Assembly: GCF_011397635.1 (NCBI RefSeq)
Contig: NC_064752.1
Coordinates: forward strand, 6,220,607 to 6,284,606
Reading direction: 5' to 3'
Source: Epinephelus fuscoguttatus
Lineage: Eukaryota > Chordata > Actinopteri > Perciformes > Serranidae
DNA: 64,000 nucleotides
The notes below the pieces were generated by a model that was not told the origin of the DNA, ran no database searches, and saw only the letters and a program-made list of their open reading frames with translations. Below are positions 12,301-23,801 of the stretch, piece by piece; within the stretch, counting starts at the first letter, position 1; every line of letters starts with the position of its first letter. The position numbers were made by a program, and so were the translations under genes.

Positions 12301-15300
12301 TGACAAAGGCGCTCACAGAGGCAGACGGTCTGTCGTGGAGAGAAAAGCTTCCTCCCATCCCCACTGTTCCTCTGTCTGTTAGAGAGAAACTGGTCCAACG
12401 AGCTGCAGGCAACGCTGCACCACCAAACCCTACACCAAAACAGAACGGCACCAGACAAACAAACAAATCTGGTAAGAAGATTTTATGTTTCCTGTTTTGA
12501 TTTCTACTCGAGTAAGTAAAATCATAACTAACTGGATGAGTGATTTTCATTAAGATAAAAGGACCTAATTTGTGTCAGCAAATGTATTTGATAATAACCA
12601 GTTTGAAAGTGACATCACTTAATATAGGATCAATTTGGAGATGTCAAAGAATCTGATTACTAAGCAGCTGCATGTTAACACAGTACCTGATTTCCACCAG
12701 TAACAGTTTCTTCTGTGTATGTCGTCAGAGTCAGGAGTATTGTCAGAATCTTAAAGGTTGACTCAGATCTTTTTCTTTTCTTCATCTCTGGCCCTCCCGT
12801 CATATTTTCCACTCTCGTCAGCTCCCAGTGAAAAAGACATGAAGAAAGGCCAAACCCTGAAAGAGGAAGGCAACGCCCTGGTGAAGAAAGGAGAGCACAA
12901 GAAGGCCATAGAGAAGTACACCCAGAGCCTCAAACTCAACCCCACTGAGATCACAACCTACACCAACCGGTAAGTCACATCTTCTTATTCTATCCCTTTA
13001 ACCTTTTCCACTCCACTAGCTGACGCTGGCATGCTCTGCCAACATCACCGTCTTTCAGAATTTTAAATCTATTTTCTTCTTTATTTCCTTTTAAATTTTG
13101 GCAAGTGAGAAACTGGCTTAGCTATTTTTATAGGGCTCCCTTGACCTCTCACCTCAAGATATCTAAATGAAAATGGGGTCAGTGGGTGACCACAAGTCTC
13201 CCCTTAACAGACATGCCCACTTTGTGGTAGTTCTATTCAGCTTTTCCCATGCAGAACATGTGTTTCAATCGGGAGAGACTCGTTCTGAAAGAAAAGAATA
13301 TTTATTTACATGTGCACATATGTATGAGAAATGTGAAAAGGCTTTGGTGTTTAGTCCCCGTCGTGATGTCATCTTTTCCAGGAGGGTGGTAGTAGATAGT
13401 AGACGTACTAGATATGAAGTCTAGACACTGGTGGTGGTGATGAGATGAAGAGGGAGCTGAGGATGTGGATGTAAAGAGGAGTGGGCTTTTGATGAGCTCG
13501 TCCTGGGCTCTGGATTAGGTGACTGGAGGTGAATGGGGTGGAGGAGAGCATGAAATTTCGTCCTGAAATGACAGCTGACGGGAGCAGAGAGGAGAACAGA
13601 TTTAAAGTCAGCTGATTTGAGGAAGCGGTGGGAAATGGGATAGGGAGAGAAATGTGAATGAATATAGCATAAAGAAAGTCTTCCTGATTGAACTTGCACT
13701 AGGCTTCATCAAATTAACCTATTGTATTTGAATATTTTTGCATGATCGGGTCCATAAACATTATTGAAATTTAAATTGAGACTTTTGTAAAGTCATTGAG
13801 CCCGATTTTATCCATATGTGATGATGTTACCTCTCCTTGTAACCATTTCACTGTAGTGAGTCATGTCTTTCAATTTGACATCACTGTGGAAAATGACCTC
13901 TCGTGACCTCTAGGATGATCACAGCCTCATGAAACTTTACAATCACAAACTAGAGACCTCAGACATTCAGAGGACGGATGGCTTTCATAGGTATTTTGAC
14001 AGTTAGAGGGTTCTCAGCTGTTTCCAGAACAGAAGTGCTTGAAAGTGTCACAGAAAAATGCCACTCTTACGGTAATCTCCAAATCTCAAAAGTGTTTGAT
14101 GTCAAATCACAGCATGGATTTTTCTACGGTGTTCCTCACGGGCTTGGTATCTTCCTGTGGTGTTTTGGAGGGATTTTTCGATCATTTTAATTGTTCTCAA
14201 GTGGTAAAAAATGCTTAAATTTAAACCTAAGCCGTGTAGCAAATGGCATCAATGCAAAAATTGCTGCCACAACGTAGGAGACATAATTAAGCATGGGAAT
14301 GGCCGTCATATACCTCCATCATAATATGTTAAAAACCAGTACACTCTAAAAGTTTGAATAGGCGCCTGACAGAAACACAGTGTTTATTTAGATTTATGAC
14401 TAGAAATACTTGACACACAGAGCTGAGCTGCATCTCAAATTAATCTTCAGGTTCCCAGTTGATGTGAACCACTGCTGACTCACTATCTTTCCCCAAAAAT
14501 CCCCTGCCCCCCCTAAAAAAGACAAAACTGGAGGGGAATATGTCACTGTAACCCAGTGTAATAATTATGATAAGCAAATACAACCTTTATTCATCAATAT
14601 GTGAGTCTAATCTGATCAGAAGGTATTACTATTATGTAAAGAATCAGTGCAGATTAAAAGCATCCCAGAGGCAATACACAAAATTAAGTGACTTTCTGGG
14701 TTAAAACACACAAGTAGCATATGAGCTCTCTGATGTTTGATTCAATTGTATTTATTTGTGTGTGTGTCTTATCAGGGCGCTGTGTTACCTGTCAGTGAAG
14801 CAGTACAAAGACGCTGTCAGAGACTGTGACGAGGCCCTGATGATTGACAGCAGCAACGTCAAGGCTCTCTACAGGAGGGCTCAGGCTCACAAAGAGCTCA
14901 AGGTGAGAGCGTGAATCTTCATCACTGCGCTACAGCCCCCGATTCCCACAAGAGAGTAATCAGACGTTCGTTTTTAAAAGCCTCTCTCTCTGGAGGATTT
15001 CAGGGCGGGTGACAAAATAAAAGCATTTCCTGCCTTGATAATTGCTGATGTTTCCCCTGGCGGCCTCTCCTCATCAGTATTCAACACACACACACACACA
15101 GAGGACACGGTTAGCTCGGCTCTCGCTGCTCCCTACAGTTGCAACTGTCGATTGTTTTGGAGGTTTGAGTTGTGTGAAAAACGTCTGGGGAAAAAAAAGC
15201 CATGACGAGCTGAGTAAACATAAACCAGCATAAAGGTAACATTAGTGCGACTGTCAGTAGACACAGGTGGCTGAACATGTACCTGGGTATGTTATCTGGA

Positions 15301-17136
15301 TCAGGACAAAGTAGCAGTGGTTGATATGTCGATTATACGCGATGTATCACGGCTTGTTCCACGCAAGATGTCCAAAATAACGTTTTTGAGAACATTTAAT
15401 ATTAGTAGTCACACCATTTTTTTGTTTTTAGGCCACCAACATGAGACCTGCTTTGGTGTTTCCGTTGTCTTGCTCTGTCCTATGGCTCTCTCCCTATCTC
15501 ACAGACAGAAGGAGACTCACAAACATGACGAGTCACGAACACCCCCCCTATCGAGTGTGTTTTTGTATCTGCCGGGCTCCAGGCCACGACTGTATAGCAG
15601 TGTTTTGCAATCATGGAGCACTAATGTGAGTTGTAAATACTATAACATATGAACTGGAGAGCTGTTAGGTTGTTTTCAGCTCACAGTCACTCGTGTTTAA
15701 CAGTGTGACAGCTTAACTTTAATAGCGAGCAGCAGCAGCAGCGACTTACTGTCCAACACCGGCACACAGTGAGGAGAAACAGGGCTTGGCAGGGACGGAG
15801 CACCTGCTGCAGCAAGCGTTTGGAGCCATGTTGAGTTGACGAGCAGACTTCACTACAAGCTGATTAGCTGTTGAAATAGATGACAAGCCTTATGTTCTAA
15901 AACCAGCCGCCGGCAATTTGACCAGCTGAGTTGCAGGAGACACCATCAACCGGCTTGAGTCGAGCTCAGACCGGCCAGTTCACACCGCTGCAAAGTTCTA
16001 AATCTTTGGTCTGAAGTGGGCTTAACTGTTAAAAGGAAGCTTCAAGTTCACGGCAAAAACATCAACGAATCACTGATGCAGTGACATGATTCAGCCACTT
16101 TAAGTCAAACACTTGACTTGTGTTTCCCACAAGCTTCATCCACACCAGATACAAGTTTGATCTGTTTACTGTCGCTGGGACAAACGTGAGCTTGGTCTCG
16201 AGACGCTTCTGGTAAACGCAGCTCTGGTTGATGACAACTCAGCAAAAACATCAACACTTCTGGCCCGAGGCGAACAGGGGGCTTCGGAATAAAAGCGTCA
16301 GATGTTTCGCTTTGATTTATTTGGCTATGACAATATTTAACTTGATCATAACAATGCTTTATTTATCTTTATTCTAACAGTACGTGACTTTACTGTAACA
16401 GTACAATCTAAGACTTTAAACCTTTTTGCGGGTCCGTGAGCGCAGTGTGCGTGGAAATTGGAAGGGTTTTTTTTTTCCTCAGCAGCAGTTTGTTCAGTTT
16501 GTCGACTGTGTAACGGGATGCAAAGTCTTATCAGTCGATCAGTTTTGGGTTGGATCACTTAGAGCTGATCGGCTCAGATTAGAGGAGCAGCAGCTGCAGA
16601 AAGCGAGTGAAGCCAAATCCCTACTGCTGAAGCACAGGTTAGACCAGGCACTAGATGGCGGGGTGTGCGGTTTGTAAGGGAATGCAACCTGTTTTATGAG
16701 CAGGTTGGAAAAAACGATAGACGAGACATGTCAGCTGTCTGTCCCACCAGTAGACACTGACCTCTGGTGGCCCATGTTTTGCACTACAATACAATGCCTC
16801 AATAAGGCATCTTAATATTAGCTAAAAAGAAAGATGAGCGTCTGTAGTTTTGATGCTACTGAAAATCACACTGTCAGATTTCTAAATACCCTATCGTGCA
16901 CACGTAGTTTAAAAACAGTGGAGACACCTACATCTCTGAAATCACCCTGAAAATGTACTGTTTCATTTCAGTGTCAGCGCTCTCCTCAACCTCGTTTTGT
17001 TTTTAAATCTAAGTCCTCTTTGTACGTCCTGCAGAACATCAAAGCCTGTGAGGACGATCTGAACAGCCTGCTCAAAGTGGAACCAAAGAACTCTGCCGCC
17101 CTGAAGCTGCTGCAGGAGGTGCAGAAGAAGAAATGA
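9224..17136 (+). CDS. tomm34: tomm34, TPR co-chaperone (TOM34); 7 coding exons, 310 aa
   Basis: Joined coding exons are 9224-9353, 10189-10288, 10731-10883, 12299-12471, 12822-12969, 14776-14902 and 17035-17136 (933 nt, 310 codons plus TGA). All junctions are GT-AG and keep the frame. Human TOMM34 is about the same size (309 aa). The protein shows two TPR blocks, roughly residues 9-118 (three TPRs; motifs [26 protein letters not shown] and [12 protein letters not shown]) and 193-294 (three TPRs; [30 protein letters not shown] and [10 protein letters not shown]), joined by a polar linker, with a lysine-rich C-end. Known for the family: a mainly cytosolic scaffold binding Hsp70 through the first TPR block and Hsp90 through the second, first described in mitochondrial preprotein import. 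No signal peptide or membrane segment is visible. The start ATG lies 20 nt into the first coding exon. The downstream neighbour ywhab is convergent. Confidence 0.96.
9612..9815 (+). pseudogene. eif3b: eif3b processed-pseudogene fragment in a tomm34 intron
   Basis: Translating + gives a run like the C-terminal part of eIF3 subunit B: QKNNKD, then [41 protein letters not shown] and KRRSMMEL, in the order found in eIF3B. Two in-frame stops interrupt it (after KKDI and after KY) and it lacks introns, so it is a dead, 5'-truncated retrocopy fragment. Identification is from memory of eIF3B ([29 protein letters not shown]). It lies in the intron between the first two tomm34 coding exons, same orientation, with no splice sites of its own. 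Confidence 0.8.
10189..10288 (+). CDS. tomm34: tomm34 exon 3
   Basis: Acceptor CTTAAG ends at 10188; donor GTAAGTG starts at 10289. Reads [19 protein letters not shown] onward (TPR2). It leaves two bases of a Thr codon. Confidence 0.94.
10435..10476. repeat. 19-bp inverted repeat (hairpin), one mismatch
   Basis: Arms 10435-10453 and 10458-10476 pair over 19 bp with one mismatch around the loop TGTT; the core TTACACCGCAC/GTGTGGTGTAA resembles the hairpin at 6716-6758. In a tomm34 intron. Confidence 0.85.
10731..10883 (+). CDS. tomm34: tomm34 exon 4
   Basis: Acceptor TTTTTCTCAG ends at 10730; donor GTACCTT starts at 10884. Encodes [19 protein letters not shown] onward: the end of TPR2 and all of TPR3. 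Confidence 0.95.
11595..11905 (+). repeat. dispersed repeat, family B, copy 1
   Basis: Recognisable blocks: CATAATCGCTTATCCTGTTA, GGAGCCTATCCCAGCTGACA, ACAATTTAGAGTCACCAATT and CTTTGGACTGTGGGAGGAAG. This family is very common in percomorph genomes and probably LINE-derived (from memory). Lies in tomm34 between exons 4 and 5. The reverse-orientation copy is at 53245-54225. Confidence 0.75.
12299..12471 (+). CDS. tomm34: tomm34 exon 5 (linker)
   Basis: Acceptor TGTCTCAG ends at 12298; donor GTAAGAAG starts at 12472. Encodes the linker between the TPR blocks, including [20 protein letters not shown] and a Pro/Asn/Thr-rich end. Confidence 0.93.
12822..12969 (+). CDS. tomm34: tomm34 exon 6
   Basis: Acceptor CTCGTCAG ends at 12821; donor GTAAGTC starts at 12970. 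Encodes [20 protein letters not shown] through TYTNR, the start of the Hsp90-binding TPR block. [19 protein letters not shown] carries the canonical TPR G, A and Y positions. Confidence 0.95.
13000..14770. other. tomm34 intron 6, no other feature
   Basis: Non-coding; I recognise no element in it. Flanked by clean splice sites at 12970 and 14775. Confidence 0.5.
14776..14902 (+). CDS. tomm34: tomm34 exon 7
   Basis: Acceptor CTTATCAG ends at 14775; donor GTGAGAG starts at 14903. Encodes [20 protein letters not shown] to AHKELK (TPR5). Ends in phase 0. Confidence 0.95.
16065..16240 (+). repeat. duplicated segment, copy 1 (tomm34 intron 7)
   Basis: Near-identical in order and orientation to 17207-17416. 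Shared blocks include ACGAATCACTGATGC, CACTTTAAGTCAAACACTTG, GCTTCATCCACACC and GACAAACGTGAGCTTGGTCT. Confidence 0.9.
17035..17136 (+). CDS. tomm34: tomm34 exon 8 (last coding exon, stop TGA)
   Basis: Acceptor GTCCTGCAG ends at 17034. Encodes [20 protein letters not shown] to QEVQKKK, then TGA at 17134-17136. The exon is flanked on both sides by two copies of one duplicated segment (see the duplication entries). Confidence 0.95.
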   Translation, partial: NIKACEDDLNSLLKVEPKNSAALKLLQEVQKKK

Positions 17137-17206
17137 CGACACATCAGGGACTCTGGAGGCAGCGGTAAGGATCTGTCACTGCATTGCGTACAGAAAGGAG
17201 AGGACG

Positions 17207-17416
17207 ACGAATCACTGATGCTTTTATAAGAAAATTTAAACAAAAACAGCCGAGCAGTGACACGATTCAGCCGCTTTAAGTCAAACACTTGACCTGTGTT
17301 TCCCAAAAGCTTCATCCACACCGGACATGTGTTTGATCTGCTTACTGTCGCTGGGACAAACGTGAGCTTGGTCTCGAGACGCTTCTGGAAAACGCAGCTC
17401 CGGTTTATGAGAACTG
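17207..17416 (+). repeat. duplicated segment, copy 2 (tomm34 3' UTR)
   Basis: Second copy, with about 33 extra bases after ACGAATCACTGATGC. It begins about 70 nt past the stop codon, so the last coding exon sits between the two copies. Confidence 0.9.
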
Positions 17417-18899
17417 AGGCGCCTTGGCCATGTTTGTATTTTACCAGTTCAAGTCACTTAGTATTTATGTTTATTTATAAGAGGTGAAATTACTGACACG
17501 CATCATAGTTCTAGCTGAGAATGAACCTTTACCGTCGTCATTTGTTAAACTTCAGCAGGTAATCAGCCATCATGTCGAGCTCCGAAACCTAGATGTGTTA
17601 ACATGACAAGCTTGTTCTGCTATCACATGACATTAGGTCATGTGATCCAGCTCCACTGACAAGTTTATGGCTTAAAAATGTTCTGACATTAGAACGGAAT
17701 AAAAAAGATGAGGTAATTAGTTGCAACTCATTAGGTTTCAAATAGGAGTGGGTGATATAGCAATCTGTCATGGTATATATTGATCAAAATGTATTGTGAT
17801 ACAGTCAGGGTTAGGAAAATAAATTGATAAAGGCCTAATACAAGTACAGAATTATTTCTTCTGTTAGTACTGTCTTGTTGAGCACCTTGTATTGTCATTT
17901 TGCACAAAAGGTGCTATATAAATAAAGTTTATAAAGAAAACATTTTACCTGTTGAGACGTTTACATCGTCCCATGGTTTACGTCATATTTAGCAGCTCAG
18001 GTTCTCGTTGCAGTCAAGGTAATCGTTTGTTATTGCCAATAATCATATTCTGGAAACTCAAGATGACATTTTCAAGTTGCTAGTTTTGTCTGACAATCCA
18101 AAGATATAATTTAACTAGCGCATAAAACAAACATCTTCAAATGATATTTTACAGAATGTCGTGCAGTGAAAATAACACAATCAGTGGAACTGGCAAACAA
18201 CCTAAAAACAGTGATAACAGCCTCTCAGCTTATAGTTAATCTGCTCCTTATCGCATCAAAGCTTAAACTGTGTGTACACCAGGTCTGAAGGACGCGTGAG
18301 GTACCCACATTTCATGAATATCAGTTTGTGTGTGGCAAAAGGCGTACACATGGTTTTTATGCACACACATCATTAATGCACCTGGTCCCTAGTGTAGGAT
18401 GTAGCGGTATCTAGTGGTGAAGCTGCAGATTGCAACCAACTGAAACGTCTACCGTGTGCCAAGCGTGTGGGAGAACTATGGTGGCCGATGTGAAAACAAG
18501 AAAACATCTTGAGCCACTGTTTGTCTGTTCTGGTCTGCTGCAGAACATGGCGGACTCCATAGACGAACATAACGAAACATAAACAGCTTATTCGAAGGTA
18601 AAAACACAGTGATTATTATTTTCAGGTGATCATACACTAAAGAAAACCTAGTTATGAATATTAAAGTCCATTTCTCCCTCACATCAAAATCCAACCAACC
18701 CGCCCATCCAAACTTTGGTGATCGTAAAGGTTTATTCTGTATTTCATTGACAAGTTAACGACCATTGTTCTACACTCAGGTAGTTAACTTATTTATCCTA
18801 TATTTGGTTTTCTGAGGCTTTTGCATACGTGTGAATGTGTGTCTTTTTCTCAGTGGACTGATGTTCATGCCGTGTTCACGTCATATGGGATGGATTGTA

Positions 18900-19110
18900 C
18901 TAGAGCTGCAACTAAAGATTGTTCTCATTATCAGTTACTCCGCCCACTAAAATAATTGTGCAATTATTAAAATAGTTGCCAGTTAATATGAGGGTTCCCA
19001 CATATTTCATGGACAAAATTTCCAAACTTTTCCATGACTTTAAGGACTCACAATAATGATTTTTTTATTTCCTTTGTTTTCTGTTGATTGACTGATAGTT
19101 ACAGCTCTAG
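18900..19110. mobile_element. small hAT-like MITE
   Basis: Terminal inverted repeats CTAGAGCTGCAACTA (left) and TAGTTACAGCTCTAG (right); 211 bp, non-coding. A clean 8-bp target duplication is not visible, so the superfamily is inferred from the TIR type. Confidence 0.6.
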
Positions 19111-19980
19111 AGATTACCATGTTTTCGACTTGTAAACATTTACATCGTTGGGCAACATGTGACGATTGCACTTAGTTATTGTTTACCATGCCATGGCAAT
19201 ATGGCACCATATATGTTTATTACCTTGAACGGCAGACTTTAGCAGACATGAGACGTCCACTTGTGCACTTCTGATTATTCTGGACAACTGATGTGAACTC
19301 TATTTACAACTCAAACCAGTAGTTATCATAATTCCGATATGACTTGAACGTAGCATCGCAAATCTGTTCGTCAGTATTGAAGACGGCGGCATCCTCAAAT
19401 CCAGAGCCTGTCGGGGAAAAAAATGAAGTGTTCTTACCTTCTTTCCTGCCTTGTTTCAGATGTCTGAGACACACCTGTCACTCCACTGAGTTATATTTTT
19501 TTGTGCTTTTAGGATCAGAGCTTCAGTTTGTTCCCTTTCAGTTTGAAAGACAAATATGTGAACCAAGTGAAACTATCCTCAAACGGGTCATTATATTCAC
19601 AGTACTGTCACAGTCTTCATTTCATTATTTTATTATTGTGAAACAAAATCTCATCGGTGATCCTGCTGTAGCTTGGCAGTCTCCATCCTGCCTGAAGTGC
19701 CTGTCTTCATCCTCTGTAGGTTTCAGCTCAGATGTATAACGTCAGTTTCTGGTTTTAAGTAAAACAAAAACTCCGAGTACATTGTCATGCAAGGAAAGCT
19801 TGTGAAACACATCTACACTTACTCATGTCTGCGCCATTGAGCCAAAAAGCTGCACAGTGCTACCACAGCCTGATGCTATTGGAAATGGAGATCTCTTATT
19901 TTATCTCACTTTTATCACCTTTCTGCTGTTTCTGTAATTTGCTGTTTTGTTTCTGTTGAACTGCTTCTGTTTTAACTGCA

Positions 19981-19997
19981 AATAAACATGAAATAAA
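19981..19997 (+). terminator. candidate poly(A) signals of tomm34
   Basis: Two AATAAA hexamers 11 nt apart in non-repeat sequence, followed by T-rich DNA. A long 3' UTR of about 2.9 kb is implied; the earlier AATAAA at 17921 is the alternative. Confidence 0.4.
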
Positions 19998-20104
19998 AAC
20001 AGAATAATCCTGTCTTTTCTTCATCCTGAATGCAAATGTTCTATACGCAAAGTATCAATGCCCACTCATGTCTGTTTGGTTTATGTGAAGCTACATCCTA
20101 TTTA

Positions 20105-20640
20105 AGGTAGAAATATCACACTGTAATGTCGCCTTGCTGTTCTGCATACGAGGTACGATCGCAGAATGGGAGGGCAGAGGTAGTAAAAGCAGAGAAACAA
20201 TAGCTGTATAAATGGGATAGCCAGCAGGATGAGATCATGGGTGGCACCGGCGTGATGTTTTGACAATGTGTTGTGTATGCAACCCACAGTGGGAGATTTA
20301 AAAGTAGCTGATAGCAGTTAGTGGCTAACGTAAAGAAGAACAGTGACCAAAAATGTCCGCAAATAGGGAAAACGAGGTCTGAGAGCAGAGGACGAGATCA
20401 GCCGCCAAATAACAGGGATGGTGAAGGTTTAAAAAGAGCTGGTGATGCATGTTACATGTCAACATTTTTGATTCTGCAATGACAGGATGCAATCTATAAT
20501 CACACGCTGACATGGTACGATGCTGCTGTCGTTTGATTCCAAGTAAAAATGTGGAGGTGGCATTAAGAGTGGACTTCATGGCGGCGCTACAGCACGATTT
20601 CTGTGTAAAAAGGGTAATGGTGGGCTGGTTTCAACTTGTT
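20105..20640 (+). repeat. dispersed repeat, family C, copy 1
   Basis: Shares long ordered blocks with 42060-42640: GAGATCATGGGTGGCACCGG, TGCAACCCAC, CAGCAGTTAGTGGCTAAC, GAGGACGAGATC and GATGCTGCTGT. Non-coding. Confidence 0.7.
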
Positions 20641-22035
20641 AAGCACTTTATTGACGCCTTGAGGGGTCAACCAAACGTATGTGTTTGTTTCTAGCTGCGG
20701 TGCCGTGTTATTGAGCTTAGTTAGCCAACGCTATGATAACTTTGGATGGCGTTCAGTTGAGGTGCTTTGTGGCAGGTAGGGGATGCACACAAACCTGTGA
20801 CAACATACCAGCGTTAACAAGCACTTGAGCCACACTTTAATGGTGACTCGGCAATAACGTAGCTGGTCATATTGATGCTGTCGCTCGTAGTGTGAACACA
20901 GGCAGCTGGCCGGCCTGACAAAGAAAAATTGCAGAACATATCCCCACTGTTGGATAACATATCTAATATCCATTACATATCTGATTCTGTACAAATGCCG
21001 ACAGGAGGATTGTGGTAACTATGGACAGTCTATGCTAAGCTAACTAGCTGCTTGCTGTAGCTTCACATTTATCATACAGACATAAGATGTTGTAGTCATA
21101 CCCAGCCCCAAAATACATTTTATATCAAAATACAAAATCTGCTCGAACACATTTTGTAATTGAGACAGGAAAGAATTTGTTGTAGCAACTTTTACACCTG
21201 AAAAATAAAGTATCACTGGTTAGCTAGCTCAGAGGTGTTAGGTGAGCGAGCAGTAGATGCACGTTTCCTTCTGCGTGGTGATACGGTTGGTGGGTGAAGT
21301 TCGATAGAAAGAAAATAGTTCCTACATCAAACTGCTCACAACAAATCTGTGGATTTTCTTGAGTTACTGTGTCATGATTTCTGGAAAGAGACACTGCTGT
21401 TGACTTTTGTTTTTTTTTTTTTTTGGCACTTTGAGCACTCTTAACTGAGTGTAATCTAGTTCCATTATGTTGGAGAGAAGGCAGACATCTCTACACCCGA
21501 TATCTCCAACACTCTGCAACTCACACTGAAACAATCTAGATTGATAGCTAGCACTACAGGTAAGATGAAACATTTATATTTTTGATTTTAGGGTGAACTG
21601 TCCCTTTAAGGACAGCCCTGAACGTTCTCACTCTTCCTGGGGGTGTGGATTTTGGGAATCTGTATTGTTTGTTATTCTTTTTAAGTATTTGAACTTCTCC
21701 CTCCTCTGTTAACACAGACAGCCTCAAATTGAAAGTGCAACTAACAGATTAAGATAAGAGATATTTGTGTTGGCAGTAAACTCAGACATGACTCCTTTGG
21801 CAGATCCGGTCCAACTCAAACAAAGGGATGGGGACAAACTCAGTTTAGAGGAGAAGGTGCTTACTGAACGAGCACATTACAAATGTTAATTTAGTCAGAA
21901 CTACAGCTAAAAGTTGTCTTTGTGTTAAATCATTAATAAAGGAATATGTCGCTCGTAAAAAGAGCATTTGGATATTAATTACTCAGCACGTGTTACCTTG
22001 AATTTTTCTCGCATGTATCAACAGTGAATGAGGAA
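20641..22035. other. intergenic, no gene seen
   Basis: No exon-like signal, no recognised element apart from simple T-runs near 21410. Confidence 0.4.
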
Positions 22036-22039
22036 TTCA

Positions 22040-22345
22040 AGAAAGACATCAGTTTACAAACTGTAACATGCGCCATGCCACACTGCAAACATGGCTCAGG
22101 AATGGCCCAAGGAATGTGACAAAGACCTCAAAGTGTCAACCTGGCCTCCAAATTCCCCAGATCCCAATCTGAATGAGCATCTGTGGCACGTGCCATTAAC
22201 CCACCTCACAACCCACTGGACTAAATGGATCTGCCGCCAACGCACTGGTGCCAGACACCGCAGGACACTCCCAGAGATCCTGTGTCCATGCCTCCACAGG
22301 TCAGAGCCAAGTCCGACCCAAGGAGGCCCCACCTTGGATTAGGGG
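22040..22345 (+). pseudogene. Tc1-like transposase fragment (C-terminal)
   Basis: Translating + shows WPPNSPDPNLNEHLWHV, the C-terminal landmark of Tc1/mariner (DD34E-type) transposases, followed by degenerate sequence to GGPTLD. The catalytic part is missing. The sequence at 22615-22665 (ACCTGTCAGTGGTTTGAATG then TGATCGGTGT) looks like the 3' flank of the same element, split from it by an inverted piece. Confidence 0.75.
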
Positions 22346-22614
22346 TACATCTGGGGTACCGGCACATCACAATAATCCTTGAGCAGATTGGGACCTGGGA
22401 AATTTAGAAGCCAGGTTGACACCTTGAGCTTTTTGTCACGCTCCACAGGCCATTTCTCAACAGTTTGTGTAGTCTGCTTTTTTCTGCTGGGGGGCCACTG
22501 CCTCTGGGGAGTACTGTTGCCATGAGGGGGGGTACATGTCAGGTGGTATCCACATGAATGCCAGAACCAAAGGTTTCCCAGCAGAGCAATGCATTGGAAC
22601 AAGATAATCAAAGT
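22346..22614 (-). pseudogene. second Tc1-like transposase fragment, inverted
   Basis: On the minus strand the translation reads WPVERDKKLKVSTWLLNFPG then PNLL, aligning with the + copy beside it (WPKECDKDLKVSTWPPNSPD). The two fragments are in opposite orientation and both are decayed. Confidence 0.7.
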
Positions 22615-22669
22615 TATTCACTTCACCTGTCAGTGGTTTGAATGATTTGGCTGATCGGTGTCTGTGGTC

Positions 22670-23795
22670 TTGTGCAGAGTTAAGTAGGAATATGGTTATC
22701 AGAGTGAGTTAAGTCAATCTACATTTTGCCAACAGGTAAGTACGAGTACCAAGTAAAATAATAGTATTATAGTTTTTAAAGATTTGTAACATAAATGTGG
22801 ACTTTTACATTGAACTAATTATCGTCACTAATTTTCACAAAAACATTGTGGATAAATGAAATTAGATAAGATGTCTGCAGTAGTTAAGAACTCACAAATT
22901 CAAATTTAAGACTAATGACATTTAAGGCCTTACCGTTGTAACATTCAAGACTTTTTAGTTGACACCCTCATTACATATCAGCAAAAATCTATTGTTTGTG
23001 AAGTACTGAGCTCACAACTGGATAAATGAGACTTGGATCAAGCTGCACGAGTTGTGTGAGAGTGTGAACTGAAGTCTTGCTGGTATTAAACGCAGACCCC
23101 AGTGACTTCAGTTTATAAAGAATTAGATGTGTCGAGGCGTGCAAGAAAAACAGTTTTCTTTATGAGTTCAACGCAATATGCAGTGAGTGATTGTTAAACT
23201 AATGCCCAGGTTGTGGGTAAAGTCCACTGTCCCTCTGGTTTGTGCAGCTTTGTTTAAAGTCCAACCATCTTAACGTGCATTTCGGTTGACGCATACTGAA
23301 TTATATCGACTCTTAACCAAATAAAAAGCTTCTCTCTGCCTCTCAACATGTACGCTTTCTAATTCAAGCTTTCCACTTTGGGAGTCAGTTTAGTGATGTT
23401 AAAGCGGCAGTACTGTTTATTTCCATTAATGACAAAAAAAGAATACAACAGAACGGCAAAGTCAGGCAGCGTCCACCTACATCTAACCCCAGTCACAAAG
23501 GAAGGTCATCTGACGGGCACTGACACAACAACATAAATCACCAAAGTGTCACCGTGTCTGAACGAGGTATCAGGGTTCTTATGCTCGTATGCAGAATTGG
23601 CACTTCTTATTCTGCTGTGTCGTCTTCTATGACAAGAATAACATTTAGCGTCTTGCTGCTTTTGCACTAAACAGTTCAGGTCCCAGGCACTCTTTAGGAC
23701 AGTGACACTCAACTTGGAGCCCGTAGGCCAAATCTGGTCCGCAACGGGGTGCATGTTGGTCTGCTGATCATTTTCTAACTCACAGTGAAAATAAA
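22670..23795. other. intergenic, no gene seen
   Basis: AT-rich, with a short repeat-like fragment near 23700-23755 (CCAAATCTGGTCCGCAACGG type). Nothing else recognised. Confidence 0.4.
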
Positions 23796-23801
23796 CAAGC
23801 T

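Larger units (their letters stand above)
17137..20010 (+). other. tomm34: tomm34 3' UTR / downstream region
   Basis: No further coding exon. Candidate poly(A) signals: AATAAA at 17921-17926 (inside a repeat-like tail, so doubtful) and the pair at 19981-19986 and 19992-19997, followed by a T/GT-rich stretch. A donor-like GGTAAGG at 17164-17170 could mean an intron in the 3' UTR. The segment also holds a small hAT-like MITE (18900-19110) and a decayed repeat near 17745-17940. A 131-codon open frame at 19344-19739 has no recognisable protein features. Confidence 0.4.

Noticed and set aside
19344..19739. 131-codon + frame downstream of tomm34
   Set aside because: No recognisable domain, lies in likely 3' UTR, Ser/Phe-rich as expected of random AT-rich sequence.
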